A DNA stretch of 11,543 nucleotides from JANOQP01 sp044227705 (GTDB lineage Bacteria > Bacteroidota > Bacteroidia > Chitinophagales > Saprospiraceae). The position numbers and the translations under genes are program-made. Positions 1 to 6,120 of this stretch are shown one piece after another. The stretch is from assembly GCA_044227705.1 (NCBI GenBank), contig JBGAWE010000149.1, forward strand, positions 1 to 11,543. Direction: 5' to 3'. The notes beneath the pieces were generated by a model. The model worked only from the letters and a program-made list of their open reading frames with translations. It was not told the DNA's origin and ran no database searches. Each line of letters opens with the position of its first letter. Within the stretch, counting starts at the first letter, position 1.

Positions 1-199
1 TGCGCTGTGCCTCTGCGTCTACGCGGGCGGCGAAGTCCGCCTGGCACTTCGCGTCCATCTCCGCCGTCACGGCGGCGGTCTGCGCGGCAACGCCGGCGGC
101 CACAGCGGCCTCCTGCTCGGCGGGCGTCAGGAGCTTCTCGCCGCACGAGGCGAGGCCCATCGCGGCCACCGCGAGCATTCCGAAAATGAGTTTTTTCAT
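1..199 (-). CDS. Small Ala-rich lipoprotein, 5' part only (runs off the left edge)
   Basis: Read on the minus strand from an ATG at 199-197, this gives 66 residues before the window ends. It opens with a basic MKK start, a hydrophobic stretch and a canonical lipobox LASC (Cys19), so the product should be lipidated and anchored in the envelope. The mature part is Ala/Glu-rich and probably helical (TPAEQEAAVAAGVAAQTAAV), with a second Cys at residue 51. There is no acidic surface-export signature (K/Q followed by acidic residues) right after the lipidated Cys, which favours a periplasm-facing position; that is inference. The gene has its own -7 box about 40 bases upstream and is cut off from the PorP/SprF-like gene by a terminator. 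I do not recognise the family, and no function can be given from this fragment. GC-rich third positions support coding. Confidence 0.8.
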   Translation of the reverse strand, partial: MKKLIFGMLAVAAMGLASCGEKLLTPAEQEAAVAAGVAAQTAAVTAEMDAKCQADFAARVDAEAQR

Positions 200-238
200 G
201 TTCAATTCAGGTTTTAAAAAATGAGTGAATGAATGGGG

Positions 239-246
239 CAAAAGTA
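239..246 (-). promoter_or_regulatory. Bacteroidota -7 box for the lipoprotein gene
   Basis: On the minus strand the sequence TACTTTTG matches the Bacteroidota -7 consensus TAnnTTTG exactly. It ends 39 bases before the lipoprotein ATG. No TTTG -33 element lies at the usual distance; the nearest TTTG is 29 bases upstream of the box, which is too far. The call therefore rests on the -7 element and its position alone. Confidence 0.45.
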
Positions 247-382
247 GAAACTGCCCCGATTGTGGTAGCCCGCCTCAAACGCAATTTTTGGTGAACGAGT
301 GCGGCAGACGGTGGCCGCCAAACGACCGCCGGGGGCTTGATGCCGGACAAGTTTTGTTTTGCACAAACGCCCAGATTTTCTC

Positions 383-419
383 AAAAAAAATGACCGCCAC
401 GCATCGCAAAGCAGTCATT
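383..419 (-). terminator. Intrinsic terminator after the PorP/SprF-like gene
   Basis: On the minus strand AATGACTGC pairs with GCGGTCATT (nine pairs, one G-U) around a 13-base loop, and six more T residues follow. It begins 27 bases past the stop codon of the PorP/SprF-like gene, the expected place for a rho-independent terminator. It separates that gene from the lipoprotein gene downstream. The rest of the 246-base gap (200-445) holds only the -7 box above; I see no gene in it. Confidence 0.7.
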
Positions 420-445
420 GAAAAGTGAACCGCTGACAGGAGGTT

Positions 446-1483
446 TCAGAATTTAGGGCAAATAATCTCCTCGTTCTCGTATTCGCCGAGGTAGGTCAGC
501 GTCAGCTCGAAGGCACCCTGCCGCTGACGGTATTTCGAGGCCGCCCGCAGGTTGAGGTCGTACGACATCCCAATCAGAACGCCGCCCGTCTCGATGCCCG
601 TCAGCAAAACGAGCGCGTCGAGGCCGAAGCCGTTGTCGGCCCGGACAGGCCGCGCCCACGTCCCGATATGCCACGCGCTGCCGCCGTACTGGCCGTACTT
701 GAATTTCAAATTTGCCCCCGCGTTCACCTCCATGTGCGGCCCTTGCATCGCAAAGAGCGCGCGCGGCAACAGATAGACGCGGTCGCCCATCGGCACTTGA
801 ACCGCGACGTGGCCGGTGGTTTTTGGAAAGAGTTTCTGCCCTTCTTCTTTCCCGCCGTAAAAACTGATGGACGGGCTTAAAAAATGGTGGTAAGCCCCGC
901 CGACGAAAAGCCCATAGCCGCTCGCATAGCTGCCAGAATAGTTCAGTCCGGTCGAGAAGTCGCTGAACGAGAAGTTGTTTTCCGGCAGCACCTCCGCCGT
1001 CGCGCCGGTGTAGCCTGAGAGCAGGTCGAACTCGTCGTGGAACTGGAGGCTGCCGTAGTTGACGTTGCGCTGGTTGAGGCTGTACTGGATGCCCGCGCTC
1101 AGGAACTGCCGCGCCTGCTGGTCGAGGACCTTGTGGTAGGCGGCGGAGAAGGCCATCTGCGTCGTGGAAAAGTCGATGACGCCCGTCTTGTCGTTCGTCA
1201 CGAGCATGCCGACGCCGAGCTGGTCCTTTGTCCGGTACTTCCAGCGGCCGGGCGGGCGGAAGCGCAAATCGGCCCCGATGCCGAACGACTTGAGCGGCTC
1301 GTCGAGCACCCGCCGCCACTGGTCGCGGTAGACGGTCGAGACCCTGTACTTGCCCTCGATGCTCCCCGTCAGCGCGGGGTTGAGAGCGAGGGGGACGGCG
1401 TAGAACTGAGTGAAGTGCTTGTCCTGCGCCTGCACATTTCCCACAAAGAGGAGCAAAAAAAGGGCGGCAACGGCTTTTTTCAT
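446..1483 (-). CDS. PorP/SprF-family type IX secretion-associated outer membrane protein
   Basis: This 345-residue protein has a signal peptide (residues 1-19, cleavage after VQA) and then the PorP/SprF family opening: QDKHFTQFYAVPLALNPALTG, continuing into a YRDQW motif. The rest alternates short polar and aromatic strands as expected of an outer-membrane beta barrel, and it ends in GEYEN...CPKF, the Cys-Pro-containing tail seen in many family members. Length fits the family (about 300-350 residues). PorP of Porphyromonas and SprF of Flavobacterium are needed for secretion or surface display of particular type IX substrates, and Saprospiria-like genomes carry many paralogues. This copy is not beside a giant adhesin gene, so its client is unknown. 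It lies 105 bases downstream of the TonB receptor gene on the same strand, with no obvious terminator between, so co-transcription is possible. The ATG sits directly before the signal peptide, without a Shine-Dalgarno sequence. Confidence 0.93.
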   Translation of the reverse strand: MKKAVAALFLLLFVGNVQAQDKHFTQFYAVPLALNPALTGSIEGKYRVSTVYRDQWRRVLDEPLKSFGIGADLRFRPPGRWKYRTKDQLGVGMLVTNDKTGVIDFSTTQMAFSAAYHKVLDQQARQFLSAGIQYSLNQRNVNYGSLQFHDEFDLLSGYTGATAEVLPENNFSFSDFSTGLNYSGSYASGYGLFVGGAYHHFLSPSISFYGGKEEGQKLFPKTTGHVAVQVPMGDRVYLLPRALFAMQGPHMEVNAGANLKFKYGQYGGSAWHIGTWARPVRADNGFGLDALVLLTGIETGGVLIGMSYDLNLRAASKYRQRQGAFELTLTYLGEYENEEIICPKF

Positions 1484-1518
1484 GCTGAAAACTGGTTGAG
1501 GAATCGGTTTCGAGCGGG

Positions 1519-1551
1519 CGAAGGTAGAACCATTTCCGCCCGGCCGACGAA
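1519..1551 (-). promoter_or_regulatory. Weak candidate promoter for the PorP/SprF-like gene
   Basis: The minus strand reads TTCG, 21 bases, then TACCTTCG, ending 35 bases before the ATG. Each element is one base away from the Bacteroidota consensus (TTTG and TAnnTTTG). Spacing and distance are reasonable but the match is imperfect; the gene may instead be read from the TonB receptor promoter. Confidence 0.25.
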
Positions 1552-1588
1552 CGCCTCCCGCCCCGAAGTTCTTGCTCGCCGCACTTTT

Positions 1589-3973
1589 TTAAAGGTCGAT
1601 CTGGAAGCTCAAAACCGGCGTCAGCCCCGACTGCTTCCTGAAAACCCACTCGTTCCTGTCGGGGTCGTACGTCCGCGAAATCGCGTCAATGTTCTTCCGG
1701 TTCATGAAGTTTTGCACGTCGAGGGCGAGCGTCCAAGCGGCCTTCCGACCGTTCTGTCGCCACGCAAGCCGCGCGTCGGGCCTGAAATAGGGATCGACCT
1801 CCTCCGTGAAAGGGCGGTGCTCGTCAATCGGCGGGTCCTGCTGGTAGCGGTCGACCGGCTGGCCGGGCAACAGGGGCGAGAGCCGCTGACCGCCGTTCGC
1901 CAAGATTTTCCACCCGAGTTGGAAGACCCCGTTTTCCGTCAAATTCCACTCTTTTCCGCCCATGCAAGAGGCCGAAAAACCGCTGTCAAAAATGGTCGGA
2001 TGCTCCCGGCCGTCGCCGTCGGTGTATCGGCTGCGGAAAATCGAGCCGCCGAGAATCAGGAAAAAGCTCCGGTCGAAGGCCTTTTCGATGGAAAGGTCGA
2101 GGCCGTAGTTCGTCCCAGTCCCCGTCGATTCGAGGATGCGGCTGGGGAAGCCGCTCGTCGTGTTGAGCAGCGACCACGCCACGCCCTCCGCCTCGGCCAC
2201 CGGCACGTCGAACAGCCTTTGGAAATAAAGCTCGGGGTGGATTTTGAAGCCGCCGCGCAGCCGCAGGTCGTAGGCCGCGACGGCGTGGTGGGCTTTCAGC
2301 AGCGGCAAGTCGGTGTTCGGCTTAAAAGAGCTATAGTCCGTCCCGCCGACCCATTGGATGTACTCATAAGTCCCGAGTGGGAGGTATCGGCTGTGCAATC
2401 CGTAGGCGACGCTAACCCGCTGATTGTCAGCGAGTTGATAGCTCAAGTTCACTCGAGGCTCGACGGCCTTCGACTTTTTGTTTATCGAAAAATAGGTGAA
2501 GTGCAGCCCCAGGTTCGCGGTCAGCCGCTCGGTCGGCCGCAGTCGCAAATTGACGAACGGCTCGACGAGCCACGGATGGCCGGTCGCGTAGATGTCGGGC
2601 AGGTATGCGCCCAATGAGGTGTATTCCCGCCTTTTTAGGTCGTAAAAAATCCGGCTCACCGACCCGCCGATTTTCAGCCCCGCCCTCGGCGACAGCTTTT
2701 TGTTGAAAACAGAGGCCAACGAATACCGCCCTTCTAAATAGTTCTGGTCTTTGAAAATGCCCGGCTGGAGGTTCAAGTCGAGCGTGTCGTCGACAATCTC
2801 AATCGTCTGCGCCATCGCCGCGAGGCTCGTTTTCAAAAATGCGTCGTCGCCAATGAGGTGCGTCTGTGTCAGCCCAACCGCGCCCATTTTTGTCGTGAAA
2901 TCGTATTCGTGGTAGTCGTCGAAGCTCTGCCAGTCCGCCTGCTTTTTTGCCGAAAAAACCTCCTTGCTCACCCCGCCGATGCCCCAGACGCCGAGGATGT
3001 CGCGGTTGTTCTTCGACGGAAAATTGAGGTTGAGGCTCAAGTCCTGAAAGGTGTTGTCCGTGCGCGGCCCGACGAGGTGGATGCCCATCTTGTTTAGTAT
3101 GCCGAGCGTCGAGTAGCGGTAATTGACGAGGTAGCTGGCGCGGCTGCCCTTTTTGAAAGGCCCCTCTGTCGCGAAGTCGAGGCCCAGCAGCCCGGCCTTG
3201 AAGGTGTGCTCCCTTTTATCCGCGTTGCCTTTCCTGAATTTTATGTCGAACACGCCCGACGTGGCCGAGCCGTACTCAGCCGGAAAGGCACCCGTCGAAA
3301 AGTCCGACTGACCGAGGAGCGAGGTCGAGAAGACCGTGATGCCGCCTCCCGACGTGCCGACGCGGGCAAAATGGTTCGGGTTCGGAATATCAATTCCTTC
3401 CAGCCGCCACGCCAGCCCGATGCCCGAATTGCCCCGCACGACGATGTCGGAGCGCGAATCGCGGCTGACCTGCACGCCGGGGAAGCCCATCGCCATGCGG
3501 CCGGGGTCGTTGGCCGAGGCGGCGTAGCGCTGTGTTTCGTCGACGGAAAAGCTGCGCGTCGAGACGGCGGCCAGCTCGTTGAGCGGTTCGTTGCCCTGTT
3601 TTCGAGCGGTGATGACGGCCTCGCCGGTCGTGCTTTTCGGAGCGAGGGCTTCGAGGAGTTCGATGTTCAGAACGACCTCTTTGGCCGAGTTGACGACGAG
3701 GTTGTCGCTCACGAAAGGTTCGTAGCCGAGGAAGCTACACTCGACGCGGTGCCGCCCGACGGGGATGTTTTTGATGGAAAAACTGCCGTCCAAGTCCGTC
3801 GCCGCGCCCATCGCCGGGCCGAGGTCGGCGATGCGCACCGTCGCCCCGATGAGCGGCTGGCGCGTGTCGCGGTCGACGACGAGGCCACGAACGGTCTGCG
3901 TCAGAATTTGCGAAAACAGCTGGGAAGCGGCCAGAAGGAGGCCGAAAAAGAGGATTGTTTTGATGATTTTCAT
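1589..3973 (-). CDS. TonB-dependent outer membrane receptor with N-terminal carboxypeptidase-regulatory-like domain
   Basis: This 794-residue protein starts with a signal peptide (about 1-22, MKIIKTILFFGLLLAASQLF). A carboxypeptidase-regulatory-like beta-sandwich domain follows at about 27-108, with GLVVDRDTRQPLIGATV and a TDLDGSFSIKNIPVG turn. The plug spans about 118-240 and contains the VVRGNSGIG...LEGIDIPNPNHF and PAEYGSATSGVFD motifs. The C-terminal two thirds form the barrel, ending SFQIDL. Such receptors import a ligand across the outer membrane using TonB energy. The substrate cannot be read from sequence, and no SusD-like lipoprotein gene follows, so it is not a SusC/D glycan-uptake pair. 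Length is normal for this SusD-less type. It is the first gene of the leftward group, followed by the PorP/SprF-like gene, and is divergent from a gene that also encodes a carboxypeptidase-regulatory-like domain. The reading frame is intact throughout. Confidence 0.93.
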   Translation of the reverse strand: MKIIKTILFFGLLLAASQLFSQILTQTVRGLVVDRDTRQPLIGATVRIADLGPAMGAATDLDGSFSIKNIPVGRHRVECSFLGYEPFVSDNLVVNSAKEVVLNIELLEALAPKSTTGEAVITARKQGNEPLNELAAVSTRSFSVDETQRYAASANDPGRMAMGFPGVQVSRDSRSDIVVRGNSGIGLAWRLEGIDIPNPNHFARVGTSGGGITVFSTSLLGQSDFSTGAFPAEYGSATSGVFDIKFRKGNADKREHTFKAGLLGLDFATEGPFKKGSRASYLVNYRYSTLGILNKMGIHLVGPRTDNTFQDLSLNLNFPSKNNRDILGVWGIGGVSKEVFSAKKQADWQSFDDYHEYDFTTKMGAVGLTQTHLIGDDAFLKTSLAAMAQTIEIVDDTLDLNLQPGIFKDQNYLEGRYSLASVFNKKLSPRAGLKIGGSVSRIFYDLKRREYTSLGAYLPDIYATGHPWLVEPFVNLRLRPTERLTANLGLHFTYFSINKKSKAVEPRVNLSYQLADNQRVSVAYGLHSRYLPLGTYEYIQWVGGTDYSSFKPNTDLPLLKAHHAVAAYDLRLRGGFKIHPELYFQRLFDVPVAEAEGVAWSLLNTTSGFPSRILESTGTGTNYGLDLSIEKAFDRSFFLILGGSIFRSRYTDGDGREHPTIFDSGFSASCMGGKEWNLTENGVFQLGWKILANGGQRLSPLLPGQPVDRYQQDPPIDEHRPFTEEVDPYFRPDARLAWRQNGRKAAWTLALDVQNFMNRKNIDAISRTYDPDRNEWVFRKQSGLTPVLSFQIDL

Positions 3974-4005
3974 GTCAAGACAGGTTGCTTGCTGAATGGT
4001 GAGCC

Positions 4006-4036
4006 GGAAAATATTGCGTCTCTATATCGGCCCAAA
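4006..4036 (-). promoter_or_regulatory. Candidate promoter of the TonB-dependent receptor gene
   Basis: The minus strand has TTTG (4036-4033), a 19-base spacer, then TATTTTCC (4013-4006), which matches six of eight positions of the doublet TAnnTTTG if n is free. It ends 32 bases before the ATG. The -33 element and spacer fit the Bacteroidota primary sigma factor well; the -7 element is imperfect. Confidence 0.45.
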
Positions 4037-4105
4037 TGTGCAATGTCGAGCGGAAGTAACATCCGTGCCTTGTGTCCCAAAGCCCCACCTTCGGGCATGC
4101 ACCGT

Positions 4106-4113
4106 TAGTTTTG
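4106..4113 (+). promoter_or_regulatory. -7 box for the Cys-rich regulatory-domain gene
   Basis: TAGTTTTG is an exact match to TAnnTTTG. It ends only 15 bases before the ATG at 4129, so a start point about seven bases downstream would leave a leader of roughly 8-10 nucleotides. No good -33 TTTG is at the usual spacing. The box is embedded in a perfect palindrome (separate entry). Confidence 0.4.
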
Positions 4114-4122
4114 ACCAAAACT
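4107..4122. promoter_or_regulatory. 16-bp palindrome overlapping the -7 box, possible operator
   Basis: AGTTTTG-AC-CAAAACT is a perfect inverted repeat (7-base arms, 2-base spacer) covering most of the -7 box and the expected transcription start, six bases before the ATG. Its position would suit a repressor site. A hairpin is unlikely with a 2-base loop and A/T-rich arms. No cognate regulator gene is visible in the window, so the role is inferred from position only. Confidence 0.35.
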
Positions 4123-4128
4123 TCGACC

Positions 4129-4857
4129 ATGAAAAAAGCCATCCTCTTCATCCCCGAGCCTTGCGACAAGAACTGGCTCGACATGGCACCGACCGGCCGC
4201 GCCGACTGCCGTTTCTGCGACCGCTGCGAGCGGCAAATCCGCGACTTCACCTTTTCGACCGATGCCGAGATTGCCGAGCAGTTCCGGCTGGGCGGCGGCA
4301 AGATCTGCGGCCGATTCCGCGCCGACCAGCTCGACAGGCCCATCCGGCTCGAGGCGCGGCCGTCTGTTTTCGGCCGGGCGGCGGGGCTGGTCTTTGGCGG
4401 GGCCTTGGCCGCGTCGGGGGCGGAGGCGCAGAGCGTGAAGCCGCAGGAAGTGTTTGTAAATCAACCTGTTGTGATTGGGAACACGGTCATAGTTGCTCAA
4501 AAAGAAGCTGGCCAGAAGCGGCGGATTTCAGGCAAAATTGTCGAAGCGGAGACCGGCGAGGCACTCATAGGGGCACTTGTTTACAGCGTCAAATTCCCCA
4601 AAATCGGAACCCACACCGATGTCGACGGCAAATTCAGCTTGGAACTTCCTGACGATGCTTTCATCAACCGCGAGACCTTAATTACAAGCTATACCGGATA
4701 CCTGCCGCAGTCGTTTTCGATTCCGAAAACTCCTGACAATCACGAAGTCTCTGTTTTGGTCAAAATGGAATTCAATCCCGGATTGATAGGTGAGGTCGTG
4801 ATAAAAAAGGCACCTTTCCGCAACCGCGTCCGCCGTTTTTTCAAAAGAATTTTCTGA
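4129..4857 (+). CDS. Cys-rich N-terminal module plus carboxypeptidase-regulatory-like domain protein
   Basis: The protein has 242 residues. The ATG at 4129 is preferred over an in-frame ATG at 4072 because MKKAILFIPEPCDKNW is the usual opening of this Bacteroidota protein type, and 4072 would lie upstream of the -7 box. Residues 1-72 form a small module with Cys12 (PEPCDKNW), Cys27, Cys30 and Cys33 (CRFCDRC), an RDFTFSTDAEIAEQF stretch, and Cys60 (KICGRF). The Cys pattern suggests metal binding, which is inference. A short hydrophobic segment at about 81-98 ending ASGAEAQ probably anchors the protein. A carboxypeptidase-regulatory-like domain follows at about 132-205 (GKIVEAETGEALIGALV, TDVDGKFSLEL), then a basic amphipathic tail (RNRVRRFFKRIF). 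The likely topology is Cys module in the cytoplasm and beta sandwich in the periplasm. Base composition drops sharply from the first half to the second. I know the architecture from other Bacteroidota but no established function. Confidence 0.8.
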   Translation: MKKAILFIPEPCDKNWLDMAPTGRADCRFCDRCERQIRDFTFSTDAEIAEQFRLGGGKICGRFRADQLDRPIRLEARPSVFGRAAGLVFGGALAASGAEAQSVKPQEVFVNQPVVIGNTVIVAQKEAGQKRRISGKIVEAETGEALIGALVYSVKFPKIGTHTDVDGKFSLELPDDAFINRETLITSYTGYLPQSFSIPKTPDNHEVSVLVKMEFNPGLIGEVVIKKAPFRNRVRRFFKRIF

Positions 4858-4941
4858 CAAACCCCTCGCCGTTTCGGACGTTTGGCCCGCCCCGCCGACC
4901 GCCGAACTGCACCATTTTCCATTGATAAACACAGTTTTTCT

Positions 4942-6120
4942 ATGAAGAACACTCACTGGATCGCGCTTGCCGCGGCCGCCTCCCTCCTGTTCACTTTTTG
5001 CAAACCACAGAAAAAAGCCATGCCCACGCCCGCCGGCAACCCCTTGACCGTTTGGGAAAAAATCGACTCGCTCGACCGCGCGGGGCTGCCCAAATCGGCC
5101 CTCGAACTGGTCGAGCCGCTCGTCGGAAAGGCCCGCGCCGAGGGCAACCCCGCCGAGCTTGTCAAGGCCCTCATCTACCGAGCGAAGTACCAGACACAGC
5201 TCGACGAGAACGGCCTGACGACCGCCATCCAGGACCTCCGCGCCGAGACCGACGCGGCAGCGATGCCCGAAAAGGCCATCCTCCAGAGCATGACGGCGGA
5301 GCTTTACCACACCTATCTGCAGAACCAGCAATGGCGAATCCGGCAGCGGTCGGACGGCGGCGCGACCTTCTCGATGGGCGACATCTCGACCTGGTCGGTC
5401 GCCGATTTTGAGCGGGAGGCGCAGTCGCTTTATGTCGCGTCGGTCAGCCAGCCGGAGGTTTTGAAAAATGTCCAACTGACTGATTTTCAGGCCGTTGTCG
5501 TAAAAGGGATGGTCGACAGCATCGATGGGCAACCGCTCCGCCCCACCCTCTTCGACCTGCTCGGGCAGCGGGCCATCGAATTTTTTTCGAACGAGTCGAA
5601 CTACCTGACGGAGCCGCAGAACCGCTTCCTGCTCTCGCAGCCGGAGGCTTTCGCGCCGTTCCTGACGTTCCTCTCCGCCGATTTTTCGACAGCCGACTCG
5701 ACGTCGCGGAAGGCGCAAGCCGTGCGCGTCTTTCAGCAAATCCTCGCAGCGCACCAGACGGACGCGCACCCGGGGCCGCTCGTCGTGGCCGACCTCCAGC
5801 GGCTCCTTTTTGCAAAGAACAACTCGACGCTCGACGACCGCGACGAGCGTTATCTCGCTGGTCTCTCCGTGTTGAAACGCCAACACGGCGGAAAGCCCGT
5901 CGATGCCGAGATTGGGCTTGCCATGGCGCAGTATTGGTTTGAACACGGCCAGCAATTCGACCCGACGAAAGGCGAGACCGGCCGCTTCGACCTCAAAACC
6001 GCCCATGACCTCGCGGCCGACGTCATCCGCCGTTTTCCCGAAAGCCAGGCGGCCTCGGGCTGCAAAGCGTTGGTTTTCATCGTCTTACAAAAAGAAGTCT
6101 ATCCAGGTGGAGGAGGGTGA
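4942..6120 (+). CDS. Alpha-2-macroglobulin family protein, N-terminal part (frameshifted)
   Basis: This is the first 383 codons of one gene that continues in another frame to 11032. The start is the ATG at 4942, just before a signal peptide; an in-frame ATG at 4882 would add 20 residues ahead of the signal. The signal ends SLLFTFC: Cys20 suggests a lipoprotein, but Phe in the -1 position is atypical for a lipobox. Residues about 35-380 form the helical leader region that precedes the macroglobulin domains in Bacteroidota homologues (WEKIDSLDRAGLPKSALELV, ALIYRAKYQTQLDE, RPTLFDLLGQRAIEFF, ending FPESQAASGCKALV). After an A5 run at 6089-6093 this frame meets a stop at 6118-6120, within 10 codons of the point where similarity to the family moves to another frame. 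It starts 84 bases after the preceding gene with no terminator between, so the two are probably co-transcribed. Confidence 0.85.
   Translation: MKNTHWIALAAAASLLFTFCKPQKKAMPTPAGNPLTVWEKIDSLDRAGLPKSALELVEPLVGKARAEGNPAELVKALIYRAKYQTQLDENGLTTAIQDLRAETDAAAMPEKAILQSMTAELYHTYLQNQQWRIRQRSDGGATFSMGDISTWSVADFEREAQSLYVASVSQPEVLKNVQLTDFQAVVVKGMVDSIDGQPLRPTLFDLLGQRAIEFFSNESNYLTEPQNRFLLSQPEAFAPFLTFLSADFSTADSTSRKAQAVRVFQQILAAHQTDAHPGPLVVADLQRLLFAKNNSTLDDRDERYLAGLSVLKRQHGGKPVDAEIGLAMAQYWFEHGQQFDPTKGETGRFDLKTAHDLAADVIRRFPESQAASGCKALVFIVLQKEVYPGGGG
6089..6120 (+). other. Frameshift site in the alpha-2-macroglobulin gene
   Basis: The upstream frame reads ...VLQKE-VYPGGGG-stop, while the frame one base further on reads KKSIQVEEGEPAV and stays open for 4.9 kb. 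Removing one A from the run at 6089-6093 joins them as VLQKKSIQVEEGE, which reads like an uninterrupted family member. The site therefore carries one base too many (or two too few). Confidence 0.85.

Noticed and set aside
225..428. Plus-strand open frame with a CPDCG-like motif in the 200-445 gap
   Set aside because: It overlaps the minus-strand terminator and -7 box, has no coding-like codon pattern, and its start is not supported by a promoter.
453..1649. Second minus-strand frame (398 codons) overlapping the PorP/SprF-like gene
   Set aside because: It is an Arg/Pro/Ala-rich out-of-frame translation; the 345-residue frame has a signal peptide and family motifs.
1037..2617. Long plus-strand open frame (526 codons) opposite the PorP/SprF-like and receptor genes
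   Set aside because: It is a low-complexity, Arg/Val/Glu-rich mirror of two well-recognised minus-strand genes and crosses their intergenic gap; such frames are common opposite GC-rich genes.
3206..4108. Plus-strand open frame of 300 codons opposite the receptor's 5' end
   Set aside because: It is antisense to the signal peptide, regulatory domain and plug of the receptor and has no recognisable protein features.
4072..4128. Upstream start for the Cys-rich protein at 4072
   Set aside because: It would add 19 residues unlike the family opening and would lie upstream of the consensus -7 box.
4678..6006. Minus-strand open frame of 442 codons opposite the macroglobulin leader
   Set aside because: It is the complement of a region with clear family similarity on the plus strand, and its composition is typical of an antisense shadow.
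6088..6120. Programmed ribosomal frameshift in the macroglobulin gene
   Set aside because: The A-rich stretch would suit -1 slippage, but the required move is +1 (or -2). There is no stop or rare codon at the slip point and no family precedent that I know of; a one-base indel is simpler.
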